From contig NZ_CAJATU010000072.1 in assembly GCF_903944925.1 (NCBI RefSeq), positions 186,001 to 250,000 of the forward strand: a stretch of 64,000 bases of DNA. The letters are read 5' to 3'. Made by a program: the position numbers and the translations under genes. This document shows, in pieces, positions 51,277 to 61,478 of this stretch. The stretch's first letter is position 1; each line of letters begins with the position of its first letter. Below the pieces are notes generated by a model, which saw only the letters and a list, made by a program, of their open reading frames with translations, was not told the DNA's origin and made no database searches. The DNA is from an uncultured Rhodopila sp. GTDB taxonomy: Bacteria > Pseudomonadota > Alphaproteobacteria > Acetobacterales > Acetobacteraceae.

Positions 51277-51578
51277 CGGCTCCTCCGGCTCGTGCTGTTG
51301 CCCGCTTGGCTCGGTCGTCGATCGCCCGGTTGCTCAGAGCGGCACGGCTTTAGCCCATTCGGCTCGCCATTTCGTCCTGCCTTCGCGGGCGGTTCGGGTG
51401 CGATCGTCTCGGGCTCCGCCACGTCGCCCTCCGTCGGGTTGCCGCTTCGTTTCTGAACTAATGTTGCGAGCGCCGGATGGCAAGGCCGGCTGCAATGGCC
51501 CTCTCACGTCGGGCTTGGCATAAGTGTCACGATCTATATGGTAAACGGGGTGAAAACCCGACCGGCCGGAAAGCGAGC
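51277..51578. other. Gap upstream of leuD
   Basis: 302 bp between the divergent DUF29 and leuD genes. It presumably contains the leuD-leuB promoter. I see no leader peptide with leucine codons, no T-box and no repeat. Confidence 0.4.
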
Positions 51579-52199
51579 ATGACCCCCTTCACCACCTTGA
51601 CCGCCATCGCGGCGCCGATGCCGATGCAGAACATCGACACGGATAAGATCATCCCGGCGCGGTTCCTGAAGACCATCAAGCGCTCCGGCCTCGGCGTCCA
51701 CCTGTTCGACCCGCTGCGGTTCAACAAGGACGGCTCCGAGAACCCGGACTTCGTGCTGAACAAGGAACCCTACCGCCGGGCGCAGATCATTATCGCGCAC
51801 GAAAACTTCGGCTGCGGCTCATCCCGGGAGCACGCCCCCTGGGCGCTGCTCGACTTCGGCATCCGCTGCATCATCGCGCCCGACTTCGCCGATATCTTCT
51901 ACAACAACAGCTTCAAGAACGGCATCCTGCCGATCCGCCTGCCGCGCGCGGTGTGCGACCAGCTGATCGAGGATTCGAAGCTCGGCGGCAACGCCCGCGT
52001 CACCATCGACCTCGCCCGCCAGCTCGTCATCCGCCCCAACGGCGAGGAGATCGGCTTTGACATCGACCCATTCCGCAAGCATTCGCTGTTGAACGGGCTG
52101 GACGATATCGGCCAGACCCTCCAGCACGGCCCCCGGATCGATAGCTTCGAAGCGAACCGCCGCAGGACCCAGTCCTGGATGCCATCCACCGCCGCCTGA
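51579..52199 (+). CDS. leuD: 3-isopropylmalate dehydratase small subunit
   Basis: 206 residues. [22 protein letters not shown] and the swivel-domain motif [36 protein letters not shown] identify LeuD. The ATG at 51579 fits the family start ([14 protein letters not shown]). leuB follows after 19 bp. Confidence 0.96.
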   Translation: MTPFTTLTAIAAPMPMQNIDTDKIIPARFLKTIKRSGLGVHLFDPLRFNKDGSENPDFVLNKEPYRRAQIIIAHENFGCGSSREHAPWALLDFGIRCIIAPDFADIFYNNSFKNGILPIRLPRAVCDQLIEDSKLGGNARVTIDLARQLVIRPNGEEIGFDIDPFRKHSLLNGLDDIGQTLQHGPRIDSFEANRRRTQSWMPSTAA

Positions 52200-52218
52200 A
52201 CCGCTCGAAAGACCCGCC

Positions 52219-53331
52219 ATGTCCGCCAACAAGAAACTTCTCATCCTGCCCGGTGACGGCATCGGCCCCGAGGTCATGCGCGAGGTCCGCCGCGTCATCG
52301 ACTGGATGGATCGCCGCCGCACCGTGACCTTCGACATCTCCGAGGATCATGTCGGCGGCTCCGCCATCGACACGTACGGCGAACCCATTACCGATTCGAC
52401 GATGGAGAAGGCGAAGGAGGCCGACGCCATCCTGTTCGGCTCCGTCGGCGGCCCGAAATGGGACAAGCTGGGCTTCCAGCTCCGCCCGGAAATCGCCATC
52501 CTGCGGCTGCGCAAGGAACTCGACCTGTTCGCCAACCTCCGTCCGGCGACGGTGTGGGAGCCGCTGGTGGATGCCTCCACCCTGAAGGCCGACGTGGTGC
52601 GCGGGCTGGACATCATGATCGTCCGCGAAAGCACCGGCGGCATCTATTTCGGCGAACCGCGCGGCGTCGAGACGCTGCCCGACGGGCAGAAGCGCGGCTA
52701 TGACACCGAGACCTACTCCACCAACGAGATCGAGCGCGTCGGCCGCGTCGCGTTCGAGCTGGCGCGCAAGCGGCAGAACCGGGTGTGCAGCGTGGAGAAG
52801 GCCAACGTCATGCAGTCCGGCCTGTTCTGGCGTCAGACCATCACCGCGCTGCGCGAACGCGAATTCCCCGATGTCGAGCTCAGCCACATGTACGCCGACA
52901 ACTGCGCCATGCAGTTGGTGCGCAATCCGCGGCAGTTCGATGTGATCGTCACCTCGAACCTGTTCGGCGATTTGCTGTCGGACCTGGCCTCGATGCTGAC
53001 CGGCAGCCTGGGGATGCTGCCGTCCGCGACGCTGGGGGCGGTGCAGCCCTCCGGCAAGCGCTATGCACTGTACGAGCCGATCCATGGCAGCGCGCCGGAT
53101 ATTGCGGGGAAGGGGATCGCCAACCCGCTCGGCCAGTTGCTGAGCTTCGCCATGCTGCTGCGCTACTCGTTCGGCATGGACGAGGACGCGAAACTGATCG
53201 AGGACGCCTGCGTCAATGTGCTGAAGAACGGGCTGCGGACCGCGGACATCATGGCGGCGGGCAGCGCACGTGTCGGCACCGGGGTCATGGGTGAGTCGAT
53301 CCTGCGGGAGCTGGACAAGCTGTCGGCTTAA
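52219..53331 (+). CDS. leuB: 3-isopropylmalate dehydrogenase
   Basis: 370 residues. It oxidatively decarboxylates 3-isopropylmalate using NAD. Motifs are LPGDGIGPEVMREV, the substrate loop RKELDLFANLRPATVW, SNLFGDLLSDLASMLTGSLGMLPSATLG with the Mg-binding Asp, and PIHGSAPDIAGKGIANPLG. It ends the leuDB operon; a hairpin follows. Confidence 0.97.
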   Translation: MSANKKLLILPGDGIGPEVMREVRRVIDWMDRRRTVTFDISEDHVGGSAIDTYGEPITDSTMEKAKEADAILFGSVGGPKWDKLGFQLRPEIAILRLRKELDLFANLRPATVWEPLVDASTLKADVVRGLDIMIVRESTGGIYFGEPRGVETLPDGQKRGYDTETYSTNEIERVGRVAFELARKRQNRVCSVEKANVMQSGLFWRQTITALREREFPDVELSHMYADNCAMQLVRNPRQFDVIVTSNLFGDLLSDLASMLTGSLGMLPSATLGAVQPSGKRYALYEPIHGSAPDIAGKGIANPLGQLLSFAMLLRYSFGMDEDAKLIEDACVNVLKNGLRTADIMAAGSARVGTGVMGESILRELDKLSA

Positions 53332-53394
53332 GTCATTGTTCTGGTTGTATTTATCAGCTTTGTGCGGTTTCTGTCCAGGAAGGGGTTGATACCG

Positions 53395-53419
53395 GGCGGG
53401 GGTTCGGCTACACCCCGCC
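53395..53419 (+). terminator. Hairpin after leuB
   Basis: Perfect 7-bp stem GGCGGGG/CCCCGCC with an 11-base loop, 63 bases after the leuB stop and just before the tRNA. There is no U-tract, so termination is only probable. Confidence 0.35.
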
Positions 53420-53428
53420 TCCCACGCG

Positions 53429-53505
53429 GCGCCCGTAGCTCAATTGGATAGAGCACCAGACTACGAATCTGGGGGTTGGAAGTTCGAGTCTTTCCGGGCG
53501 CGCCA
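53429..53505 (+). tRNA. tRNA-Arg (anticodon ACG)
   Basis: 77 bases with encoded CCA. Acceptor stem GCGCCCG pairs with CGGGCGC; D arm AGCTCAATTGGATAGAGC; anticodon stem CCAGA/TCTGG around CTACGAA, giving anticodon ACG; T arm with TTCGAGTC. It reads CGN arginine codons after A34 is edited to inosine. Single gene, not part of a tRNA array. No integrase or duplicated 3' end was noticed beside it. Confidence 0.95.
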
Positions 53506-53581
53506 TTTTCCCGCTGAAAATCAACGGCCGATCGGCCTGAACCGCATGTGGCGCCGACGAACCTTACGGTAGGAGGAACCG

Positions 53582-54013
53582 ACGCCGGATCTGTACGAAA
53601 CCGACTTCTACGCCTGGACGCTGGAGCAGGCGGATTTGCTGCGTGCGGGCAAGCTGCCGGCCGCCGACGTTGCGCACATCGCCGAGGAAATCGAGAGCTT
53701 GGGACGCAGCGAGCGCAACCAGTTGACCAACCGGTTGGCGGAGCTGCTGGCGCATCTGCTCAAGTGGCAGTTTCAGCCCGGGCTGCGCGGCAATAGCTGG
53801 CGCCTGACCATCCGGGAGCAGCGGCGCCGCGCCGCCCGCCTGCTGGCCCAGAACCCGAGCCTCGGCGCCGTTCTCGATGCCATTCTCGCGGATGCCTACG
53901 GCGACGCGCTGCTGATCGCCGAACGGGAAACCGGGTTGCCCGAGAGCACGTTTCCCGCTGCCTGCCCCTGGACGTTCGACGAAGCGATGCAGGACGAATT
54001 GCAGGCGGAGTGA
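53582..54013 (+). CDS. DUF29 family protein (copy 2), apparent ACG start
   Basis: 143 residues if read from ACG at 53582: (T)PDLYETDFYAWTLEQADLLRAG, AHIAEEIESLGRSERNQLTNRLAELLAHLLKWQ and the C-terminal CPWTFDEAMQDEL. The whole domain including the first helix requires a start before 53591, but an in-frame stop lies at 53570 and there is no ATG, GTG or TTG in between. A strong AGGAGG (53571-53576) sits five bases before the ACG, exactly where ATG is expected. Either ACG initiates, or the start was lost by an ATG-to-ACG change, leaving TTG at 53636 as fallback. Confidence 0.75.
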   Translation, partial: TPDLYETDFYAWTLEQADLLRAGKLPAADVAHIAEEIESLGRSERNQLTNRLAELLAHLLKWQFQPGLRGNSWRLTIREQRRRAARLLAQNPSLGAVLDAILADAYGDALLIAERETGLPESTFPAACPWTFDEAMQDELQAE

Positions 54014-54309
54014 AAGCTCCGGCGGCCCGGCAAGCTGCCCGCGCCGGCGCCAGGGGCGGCGCAGGCCGCCGAAACGGTCATCACGGCGGATATCGCCTTA
54101 TGCACGGAGGCGACGTCAATCCTGTTCAACGGTGACGACAAGAACAACGGCCTGCGACGGTGTTTTGATCGTTATGGCCACAATATAAGGAGTGAAGGTT
54201 GCGCCTACCGGGCATCATCGCCCTGCCGGCACGCTGTTTCCCCGGGGCGTCACGCCGACTGGATCTCGCCGCACTGTGACCTTGCTGCGACGCGGACAAT
54301 CATCATAGG

Positions 54310-55380
54310 GTGCGTTTCCAAATCCATCGTTTCTCCCGGGTCTGTGCCGTGCTGTCTCCACCATCCGGCCAATCCCGGAATGCCGGCCTCGATGGACTGC
54401 GGGGGTTGGCAGCACTGTCGGTTGCGCTCGGCCATTGCTTCGGCCAGGTCACCGGCCTGGCGCTGTGGGCCACAAGCCTGCGCGACTTCCCGTCCATGCC
54501 GGCCGCCGACGTTGCCATGCGCGTGCTATCGGCGCTGTTTCCCGCCGATGCCGCCGTCATGGTGTTCTTCGTCCTCAGCGGCCATGTGCTGTGGGAATCC
54601 TTCCGCCGCAAGCAGCTCCGGTTCTTCGCCGATTTGCCGGACTATGCATGCGCCCGGGTATACCGGCTGTTTCCGCTCGTCATCGTCAGCGCGATCCCGC
54701 TGGGGCTGCTGATCAATGCGCCGGCCGCCGATTTGGTCAGGAACATGCTGCTGCTCAGCACCAACCTCAATCTGGTCCTGTGGTCGCTCCAGGTGGAGGT
54801 CGTGGCCAGTCTGACGCTGTTCGGGCTATGGGGACTGATTGGCGGCAAGCGATGGATGCTGCTGCCCGCTGTCGTGCTTGCATTCGGACTCACGCCGTTC
54901 TTTCGCGGTGAGGGCGCCGTCGTGTTCTTTCCGGCTTTCGTGCTCGGCGCATCGATATCCTCCGTTCCACCCCGCGTCTGGCGTCTGTCTTGGCTGCTCG
55001 CCGGTGGAACAGCGGTGCTGGTTTTCACCAACATCGCCCTGGGCCATGGCGGGATAACCCGTTGCTTCGAAATGTTGGGCGCGACGGTGCTTGTCGGCGC
55101 GGTGGCCAGTGGCCGGCTGCGCTTCCTGCATAGCCGCCCGGCCAGGTTTCTCGGATCGATCAGCTACCCGTTCTACCTCACCCATGTCGTAGGCCTGATC
55201 GTCGCGGACCCCTATCTGCACATGCTGGCCGGGCTGCCGGCGCTGGTGATGGTCGCGGCGCGCGCGGTGCTGTCGATCGCCCTGACCATTCCGCTGGCCT
55301 GGTTCCTGCACATCTTCGTGGAGGACCCCGTGCTGCGCGCGCGGCCTCGATTTGTGCCGGGCGTCCGAACCAGCCGCTGA
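54310..55380 (+). CDS. Acyltransferase 3 family membrane protein
   Basis: 356 residues with about ten membrane helices. The family opening GLDGLRGLAALSVALGHCFGQ carries the catalytic His; FFVLSGHVLWESFRRKQ and the closing FLGSISYPFYLTHVVG are typical. These enzymes O-acylate surface sugars, lipids or antibiotics. The start is uncertain: GTG 54310 has no clear ribosome binding site. No glycosyltransferase or polysaccharide genes are adjacent to suggest a substrate. Confidence 0.85.
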   Translation: MRFQIHRFSRVCAVLSPPSGQSRNAGLDGLRGLAALSVALGHCFGQVTGLALWATSLRDFPSMPAADVAMRVLSALFPADAAVMVFFVLSGHVLWESFRRKQLRFFADLPDYACARVYRLFPLVIVSAIPLGLLINAPAADLVRNMLLLSTNLNLVLWSLQVEVVASLTLFGLWGLIGGKRWMLLPAVVLAFGLTPFFRGEGAVVFFPAFVLGASISSVPPRVWRLSWLLAGGTAVLVFTNIALGHGGITRCFEMLGATVLVGAVASGRLRFLHSRPARFLGSISYPFYLTHVVGLIVADPYLHMLAGLPALVMVAARAVLSIALTIPLAWFLHIFVEDPVLRARPRFVPGVRTSR

Positions 55381-55499
55381 CATCCGCGCGCCCCTCGGCC
55401 GCGTCGCGCCAGGCGATGATCGCGCGATTGGTGCTTGCATTACGCTGCTGCAAGGTCGCTAGGTTGGCGGCCGGAACCTCCGGCAGCGGAGTCACGACC

Positions 55500-55640
55500 A
55501 TGGGCAAAGGCGACAAACAGCACGGCAATCGCGAAGCCAAGAAACCGAAGGCGGACAAGAAGGTCGCGCCACCTGCCTCGACATTCCTCAAGCCGCAGCC
55601 CGACGCCCGCAAGCCGGGCGCCAAGCCGTCAGCTAAATAG
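55500..55640 (+). CDS. Small basic Lys/Pro-rich protein
   Basis: 46 residues beginning MGKGDKQHGNREAKKPKADK, strongly basic and probably disordered, ending PGAKPSAK. Very short proteins with this GKGDKxxGNREAKKPK start recur in alphaproteobacteria and are of unknown function, possibly RNA- or DNA-associated. The ATG has a GGAG about ten bases upstream. Confidence 0.7.
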   Translation: MGKGDKQHGNREAKKPKADKKVAPPASTFLKPQPDARKPGAKPSAK

Positions 55641-55772
55641 GACCCCTCCGGGCGGCGGTGCCTTGCGCCGGGGCCGAGCCGTTGCCGTGGTGCCCAACCC
55701 CGCGTAAAACGCTGCATCCGGCGGGATTCCGCCGCCGGTGCAAGAAGCGGGTCGCACCGCGCGGGGGGATGC

Positions 55773-57194
55773 ATGTCCACGGTAGCCGCCACGAACCTAC
55801 GCGATGACGATCGGGATACCGCGGCCGCGATCCTCGCCCGCCTCGATCGCTTGCCCGCCACCCGGCATGTCTGGCGGATGGTCACGCTGCTCTCGCTGGG
55901 CGGCATGTTCGAGTTCTACGACCTGTTCCTCACCGGCTACATCGCCCCCGGCCTGGTCAAGGCCGGCCTGCTGACCGGGGTTTCCCTGGGCATGTTTTCC
56001 GGCCCGGCGCTGTTCGTCGCCTCCACCTTCTTCGGCCTCTTCATCGGCACCCTCGTGTTCGGCTTCGTCGCCGACAAGTACGGGCGGCGGGTGATCTTCA
56101 CGTACTCCATGCTGGCGTACTGCGCGGCTACGCTGGTGATGGCGTTCCAGACCTCCGGCACCGGCGTCTGCCTGTGGCGGCTGATCGCCGGCATCGGCAT
56201 CGGAGTCGAACTCGTTACCATCGACACCTACATCGCCGAACTGGTGCCGAAGCACATGCGCGGGCGGGCCTTCGCCTTCAACCAGTGCGTCCAGTTCGCC
56301 GTCGTGCCCGTCGTTGCTTTGCTGGCATATATCCTGGTGCCGAAATCGCCGATGGGCTGGGATGGCTGGCGCTGGGTCGTCGCTATCGGCGCGCTGGGCG
56401 CGCTGGCGGTGTGGTTCCTGCGGCGCGCGATCCCTGAAAGTCCGCGCTGGCTGATCACCCATGGCCGCCTGATCGAGGCCGAGGGGATCACCGCAAGGAT
56501 CGAGGCCAAGGTGCGGCAGGATCTGCGCGGCAAAAGCCTGCCGCGACCCGACACCCATGCCGTGGACGATCTGTCGGCCCGCGGATCCTTTGCGGAAATC
56601 TGGCAGCCGCCCTATCGCTCCCGCACCATCATGCTGATGGTGTTCCAGTTCTTCCAGACCTTCGGCTTTTATGGTTTCGCCGCCTGGGTCCCGACCATCA
56701 TCGCCCAGCAGGTCGGCATCAACCTGAAGGAAAGCCTGCAATACGCCTTCATCATCGCCGTCGCCAATCCGTTCGGTCCGCTGCTGGCCATGAGCTTCGC
56801 CGACAAGTTCGAGCGGAAATGGCAGTTGGTCGGCGCCGCAATCTGCATTGGCGTGTTCGGGATGCTGTTCTCCCAGCAATCGACGATGCCGCTGCTGATC
56901 CTGTTCGGCGTGCTGATCACGCTGTCGAACAACATACTGTCGTACTCATTCCACAGCTACCAGTCGGAACTGTTCCCGACACGGGTGCGCGCCCGCGCCA
57001 TCGGCTTCACCTATGCCTTCAGCCGGATCAGCACGGTTTTCGCCAGCTTCATCATCGGTTTTTTCTTCGCGCATTTCAACGGCACGGTCGGCGTGTTCGG
57101 CCTGATCGCCTTCGCCATGTTGATGGTTGTGCTGTCGATCGGGATTTTCGGGCCGCGAACGCGGAACCTGGAGCTGGAGAAGATTTCTCATTGA
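55773..57194 (+). CDS. MFS transporter (sugar-porter / metabolite:H+ symporter type)
   Basis: 473 residues with twelve predicted membrane helices. The family motifs are GFVADKYGRRVIFTYSML between helices 2 and 3, RLIAGIGIGVELVTIDTYIAELVPKHMRGRA, and PESPRWLITHGR before the central loop. Similar proteins import aromatic acids, dicarboxylates or sugars. GGGGGG precedes the ATG. It is followed at 85 bp by the hybrid kinase on the same strand, so the kinase may sense a transported substrate; this is inference. Confidence 0.88.
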   Translation: MSTVAATNLRDDDRDTAAAILARLDRLPATRHVWRMVTLLSLGGMFEFYDLFLTGYIAPGLVKAGLLTGVSLGMFSGPALFVASTFFGLFIGTLVFGFVADKYGRRVIFTYSMLAYCAATLVMAFQTSGTGVCLWRLIAGIGIGVELVTIDTYIAELVPKHMRGRAFAFNQCVQFAVVPVVALLAYILVPKSPMGWDGWRWVVAIGALGALAVWFLRRAIPESPRWLITHGRLIEAEGITARIEAKVRQDLRGKSLPRPDTHAVDDLSARGSFAEIWQPPYRSRTIMLMVFQFFQTFGFYGFAAWVPTIIAQQVGINLKESLQYAFIIAVANPFGPLLAMSFADKFERKWQLVGAAICIGVFGMLFSQQSTMPLLILFGVLITLSNNILSYSFHSYQSELFPTRVRARAIGFTYAFSRISTVFASFIIGFFFAHFNGTVGVFGLIAFAMLMVVLSIGIFGPRTRNLELEKISH

Positions 57195-57279
57195 AAATGG
57201 TTGCCGTCGGTAACCAGCGGCTATGCGGGGATCGGTTGAACATGTGCTAATTTGCCGGCGCGCGCCGTGGAGCAGCCTG

Positions 57280-60200
57280 ATGAACCAAGATGCCCGCCCC
57301 GCGGGATCGGACGGCCCGTCGGCCGGATTTGCCAAATCCCGGATCGTGATGCTTGCCGGCCTGGGCCTTGCCGCCTTCACCCTCGCCGGTGCGGCATTGA
57401 TGGTGCTGCAAACCCGTCAGTCGGAGATCGAGACGTGGAAGGGCAACGTTTCTGCGCTCTCCACAACCTTGGCGGAACATACCGAGCAGGCCGTTCGGGC
57501 AGCCGATCTGGTGCTGCAAAGCATTGTGATGCAGGTCGAAAAGGCTGGCGTCGAAAACGACGGGGACCTGCGCCGGCAGATGATCTCCCGGGCGGTGTTC
57601 GATGCTTTGCGCGACCGGATCGCCGGCGTGCCGCAAATCGACGCCACCAGCATTGTCGCGTCCAACGGTGATATCATCAATTTCAGCCGATCCTGGCCGG
57701 TGCCCGTCCCGCCGGTCAACGTGGCCGATCGCGACTATTACAGGGAGTTGCATAGCCAGCCGTTCGATGGCGTATTCCTGAGCATGCCGGTCCGGAACCG
57801 CGGCTCCGGCGAGTGGACCTTTTTCCTGGCGCGTCAGATACGAAATAGTAACGGACAGCCTATCGGCATTGTCATAGTCAGTATCTCCAGCGCGTTCTTC
57901 CAGGACTTCTTCAAAGCGATCAATATGTCGGAAAAGACGACGATTTCGTTGTTTCGCAGCGATGGCATCCTGCTCGCCCGCGAGCCCTCGGGATCGGAGA
58001 GTCTCGGTGATTCATTCGCTAATCGCAGCATGTTTCATGATATCCTCGCCCGGGGACCGGCGTCCGGCGCCATCCTCACCGCGGGGCGTCCGCTGCCGGA
58101 TGGCGGCCATGGGCCGGCGCGCATCGTCGCGCCGCGCCGCCTGCACGGCTATCCGCTGATCAGCAACATCACGATCACCGAGGATACCTTCCTGGCCAAT
58201 TGGCGCAGGAGTTCGCGGTTCTTTGCGGCGCTGACCTTCGGTCTCGTCTCCACCCTGCTCACCTTGACATTTCTGTGGACGCGGCTGTTGCGGCGGCAGA
58301 ACCGGACGCTGAACGCTTTGACCCGTGCCCGCGGTTTCGCCGAGCGCGAAGCCGCGGAAAACGCCAAGCTGCTCGATCATCTGCGGGGGAGCGAGGCCCG
58401 GCTGACCGTAAAGTCCAGGGTGCTGGAGATCACCCTGGAGCACATGGACCAGGGCCTGATCATGGTCACCCCCGACAGGCTGGTACCGGTATGCAACAAG
58501 CGCGCCGTCGAACTGCTGGACCTGCCGACGGACGTCATGGCGGGCGGCTACCACTTCGACGACATCCTGGCGCATCAGTTGCGGTCCAACGAGTTCGTCA
58601 AGAACAGCCCGGCCTTTGTGGAGACCGTCCGCAAGGGCGGCATCGAGCACCGGCCGGACGTCTATGAGCGCGAGCGGCCGGACGGCAGCGTGATCGAAGT
58701 GCGCAGCATTCCGCTCGCCGGCGGCGGCGTGGTGCGCACCTATACCGACGTCACCGAGCGGCATCTCAGCGCAAGACTGCTGCTCGCCGCGAAGGAACAG
58801 GCGGAGGCGGCGAATCAGGCCAAATCCGAATTCCTCGCCAACATGAGCCACGAAATCCGCACGCCGATGAACGGGATCATCGGCATGAACGGCTTGCTGC
58901 TGGAAACCGAGTTGAATGAGCAGCAGCGCAAATATGCCGCCATGGCCTACGACAGCGCCGAGGCGCTGCTGGCCGTGATCAACGACATCCTCGATATCTC
59001 CAAGCTCGGCGCCGGCAAGATGGAATTGGAGGCGCTGGACTTCGACCTGGCCGATGTGGTCGGGCAGGCGGCTGGCCTCATGAGCGCACGCGCGGCGGAG
59101 AAGGGTATAGCGCTGACCACCTTCATCGATCCCGCGCTTCCGGTGCTGGTGAACGGCGATGCGACGCGTCTGCGGCAGGTGCTGCTCAATCTCGTCAGCA
59201 ACGCGGTCAAGTTCACCTGCAAGGGGAGCGTAACGACCCGGGTGACGGCTGCTGCGGCGGGGGACGCGCCGGCCGAACCGAACGAGGAGCATGTCCGTTT
59301 TGAAGTCACCGACACCGGGACCGGCATCCCCCGGGACGTGTTGGATCGCCTGTTTACCAAGTTCACCCAGGCCGACAGTTCCGTGACCCGCCGCTACGGC
59401 GGCACCGGCCTCGGCCTGGCGATCTGCCGCCAGCTTGTCGAGTTGATGGGCGGCCGTATCGGTGTGTCGAGCGCGGCCGGTGCGGGGTCCAGCTTCTGGT
59501 TCGAAGTGCCGTTCGCCAGGGCGGCGGGTTCGGCCGGGGTCCGGGCGGCGCCGCGGCCTCCGGCGCAACTGACCGGACAGCGGGCGCTGATTGTCGATGA
59601 TACCCCGATCAACGTGGAAATCCTGGTCCGCCATCTCGGCGCGCTGGGCATGGAGGTGGGATCGGCGCCGGACGGCTTCCAGGCGTTGCGCGCGATCGAG
59701 CGGGCCACTGCCGATGGCGCGCCCTATGCGGTGGTGTTTCTGGACCAGATCATGCCGGGCATCGACGGGCCGGCGCTGGCCGGGCGGATACGGGCATTGG
59801 CGGGCGTGACCCCGGCGATCGTCCTGGTGACGTCCGCCGCCATGGCGCCACTGAAGCTGTCCGGGCCGGTATTGTTCGATGCGGTGCTGGAAAAGCCGAT
59901 CCGGCGGCGGGATCTCGTGGTGTGCCTCGCGCGGGTGCTTCCCGGGGCGGACGGCCCGGGGGCGCCGGAGCCGCCGCGCACTGCCAGCGTTCGCCCGGCG
60001 GCCCGGCGGCCGCTGCGCGTGTTGGTGGCGGAAGACAACCTCATTAATCAGCGCGTCGTGTTGGCGATGCTCACCCATGCAGGACATTCCGTGCAGATTG
60101 CCGGCAACGGGGTCGAGGCCGTCGCGGCGATCCGGGAAGGGACCTTCGATGCGGTGCTGATGGATATGCAGATGCCGTTGCTGGACGGCATAGGCGCAAC

Positions 60201-60447
60201 CCGCGAGATCCGGGATTTGCCGCCGCCGAAGGGTTCGGTGCCGATCATTGCGCTGACGGCCGATGCGATGACCGGGGCGCGGGAATACTATGTCGCAGCC
60301 GGGATGGATGACTACCTGTCCAAGCCGATTGCGTCGGCGATGCTGGTGGAGATGTTGGAGAGGCTGGTGCGGGGGCGGGAGTTGCGAGAGCAGGGTCTTG
60401 CGGAGCGTCGGGAACCGGCGAGCCCCGCGACGTCATGGTCCGCGTAG
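57280..60447 (+). CDS. Hybrid sensor histidine kinase with PDC, PAS and two receiver domains
   Basis: 1055 residues. TM1 at about 23-43; periplasmic PDC domain to about 290 ([42 protein letters not shown]); TM2 about 305-325; PAS about 380-490 ([21 protein letters not shown]); HisKA with phospho-acceptor His524 in [13 protein letters not shown]; HATPase with [18 protein letters not shown] and [15 protein letters not shown]; receiver 1 with Asp822 in [13 protein letters not shown]; receiver 2 with Asp962 in [12 protein letters not shown]. There is no Hpt domain, so a separate phosphotransfer protein is needed. The ATG at 57280 has GGAG eight bases upstream. The stop codon lies inside a REP-like repeat, which supplies the last residues. 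Confidence 0.92.
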   Translation: MNQDARPAGSDGPSAGFAKSRIVMLAGLGLAAFTLAGAALMVLQTRQSEIETWKGNVSALSTTLAEHTEQAVRAADLVLQSIVMQVEKAGVENDGDLRRQMISRAVFDALRDRIAGVPQIDATSIVASNGDIINFSRSWPVPVPPVNVADRDYYRELHSQPFDGVFLSMPVRNRGSGEWTFFLARQIRNSNGQPIGIVIVSISSAFFQDFFKAINMSEKTTISLFRSDGILLAREPSGSESLGDSFANRSMFHDILARGPASGAILTAGRPLPDGGHGPARIVAPRRLHGYPLISNITITEDTFLANWRRSSRFFAALTFGLVSTLLTLTFLWTRLLRRQNRTLNALTRARGFAEREAAENAKLLDHLRGSEARLTVKSRVLEITLEHMDQGLIMVTPDRLVPVCNKRAVELLDLPTDVMAGGYHFDDILAHQLRSNEFVKNSPAFVETVRKGGIEHRPDVYERERPDGSVIEVRSIPLAGGGVVRTYTDVTERHLSARLLLAAKEQAEAANQAKSEFLANMSHEIRTPMNGIIGMNGLLLETELNEQQRKYAAMAYDSAEALLAVINDILDISKLGAGKMELEALDFDLADVVGQAAGLMSARAAEKGIALTTFIDPALPVLVNGDATRLRQVLLNLVSNAVKFTCKGSVTTRVTAAAAGDAPAEPNEEHVRFEVTDTGTGIPRDVLDRLFTKFTQADSSVTRRYGGTGLGLAICRQLVELMGGRIGVSSAAGAGSSFWFEVPFARAAGSAGVRAAPRPPAQLTGQRALIVDDTPINVEILVRHLGALGMEVGSAPDGFQALRAIERATADGAPYAVVFLDQIMPGIDGPALAGRIRALAGVTPAIVLVTSAAMAPLKLSGPVLFDAVLEKPIRRRDLVVCLARVLPGADGPGAPEPPRTASVRPAARRPLRVLVAEDNLINQRVVLAMLTHAGHSVQIAGNGVEAVAAIREGTFDAVLMDMQMPLLDGIGATREIRDLPPPKGSVPIIALTADAMTGAREYYVAAGMDDYLSKPIASAMLVEMLERLVRGRELREQGLAERREPASPATSWSA

Positions 60448-60518
60448 GCGGACCATCCACGCCTTGCGGTATCGGCCGCTGCACAGGCGTGGATGGCGGC
60501 CCTCCGACGCGATGACAA
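60432..60518. repeat. REP-like palindromic repeat, copy B with inverted mate
   Basis: 60432-60468 matches 13836-13872 at 35 of 37 bases. A partial inverted mate (reverse strand GTCATCGCGTCGGAGGG then CCATCCACGCC) lies at about 60488-60518, giving a head-to-head pair like bacterial interspersed mosaic elements. The kinase stop TAG (60445-60447) falls in the first arm. Confidence 0.6.
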
Positions 60519-60533
60519 TAACGGCGGGAAGCC

Positions 60534-61478
60534 TCAGGCCGCGCTCGTCCTCGGCAGAAAATCCGCCCCCGACCAGACCAGATGGTTCCACAGCGCCTGC
60601 GCCGCCGGCAACAGCCGCCGCTCACTCCGGCGCACCACGAACCATTGCCGCATGATCGGCAAACCCTCCACATCCAGCACCGCCAGCCGCCCGTCCGCCA
60701 CCTCGGCCGCGATTGTATGCGCCGAGAGCAGTGCGATTCCCATCCCCGCCATCACCGCCTGCTTGATCGTTTCGTTACTGCCGATCTCCATGCGCGGGCC
60801 GATGGGCAGGTCAGGCTGCGCGAACAACGCGAGCAGCAGCGCGCGCGTCCCCGATCCCGGTTCGCGCAGCAGAAACCCCTCGCGTGCAACCTCAGCGAGC
60901 GGGATGTGTTTTCGCTGCACCAGACAGTGATCCGCTGCTGCGATGATGACGTGCGGATGGTCGCCGACAACGGCCCGCTCGATCGGGAAATGCTCAGGCG
61001 GCCGGCCCATGATCGCGATATCCAGGTCGAACCGCTCCAGCGCGGCGATGATTTCCGAGCGGTTGCCGACGACGATGCGCATCTTGACGTTGGGGTAGCT
61101 GCGCTGGAACGCCGCCAGTGCGAAGGGGGCGAAATACTTCGCCGTGCTGATCACGCCGACAGCCACGCGCCCGCCATCCATGCCGCGCAGCGCCTGGATC
61201 GCCGTCGCGCAGTCGGACAGCGCCGCCTCCACCCGTTCCAGTGCCGCCAGCACCTCGCGGCCCGCGTCCGTCGGCCTCGCGCCGGTGGGGGTGCGCTCGA
61301 ACAGCGGCACGCCGCCGAGCGCATCTTCGAGCAAATTCAACTGCTGGGTGACTGCCGGCGGGGTCACCGACAGATGCGCCGCCGCCGCGGACAGGCTTTT
61401 GGTGCTGGTTATCGCCCCCAACGCGCGAAGCTGCCGCAGCGAGGTTCTTTGTGAAAAGTTTACAAGATTTTCTTTCAT
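60534..61478 (-). CDS. cbbR: CbbR, LysR-type regulator of the Calvin cycle
   Basis: 314 residues. The winged helix-turn-helix is at about 12-70 (LRALGAITSTKSLSAAAAHLSVTPPAVTQQLNLLEDALG), followed by the LysR co-inducer domain (GVISTAKYFAPFALAAFQRSYPNVKMRIVVGNRSEI). CbbR activates cbb operons in response to metabolites such as RuBP or NADPH. It is divergent from cbbF with 99 bp between starts, the classical arrangement. The ATG at 61478 overlaps a T-N11-A palindrome. Confidence 0.95.
   Translation of the reverse strand: MKENLVNFSQRTSLRQLRALGAITSTKSLSAAAAHLSVTPPAVTQQLNLLEDALGGVPLFERTPTGARPTDAGREVLAALERVEAALSDCATAIQALRGMDGGRVAVGVISTAKYFAPFALAAFQRSYPNVKMRIVVGNRSEIIAALERFDLDIAIMGRPPEHFPIERAVVGDHPHVIIAAADHCLVQRKHIPLAEVAREGFLLREPGSGTRALLLALFAQPDLPIGPRMEIGSNETIKQAVMAGMGIALLSAHTIAAEVADGRLAVLDVEGLPIMRQWFVVRRSERRLLPAAQALWNHLVWSGADFLPRTSAA

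Noticed and set aside
53429-54013. Genomic island at the tRNA-Arg gene
   Set aside because: No integrase, no duplicated tRNA 3' end and no compositional break visible downstream.
58012-60087. 691-codon minus-strand frame opposite the hybrid kinase
   Set aside because: Antisense artefact; all kinase and receiver motifs are on the plus strand.
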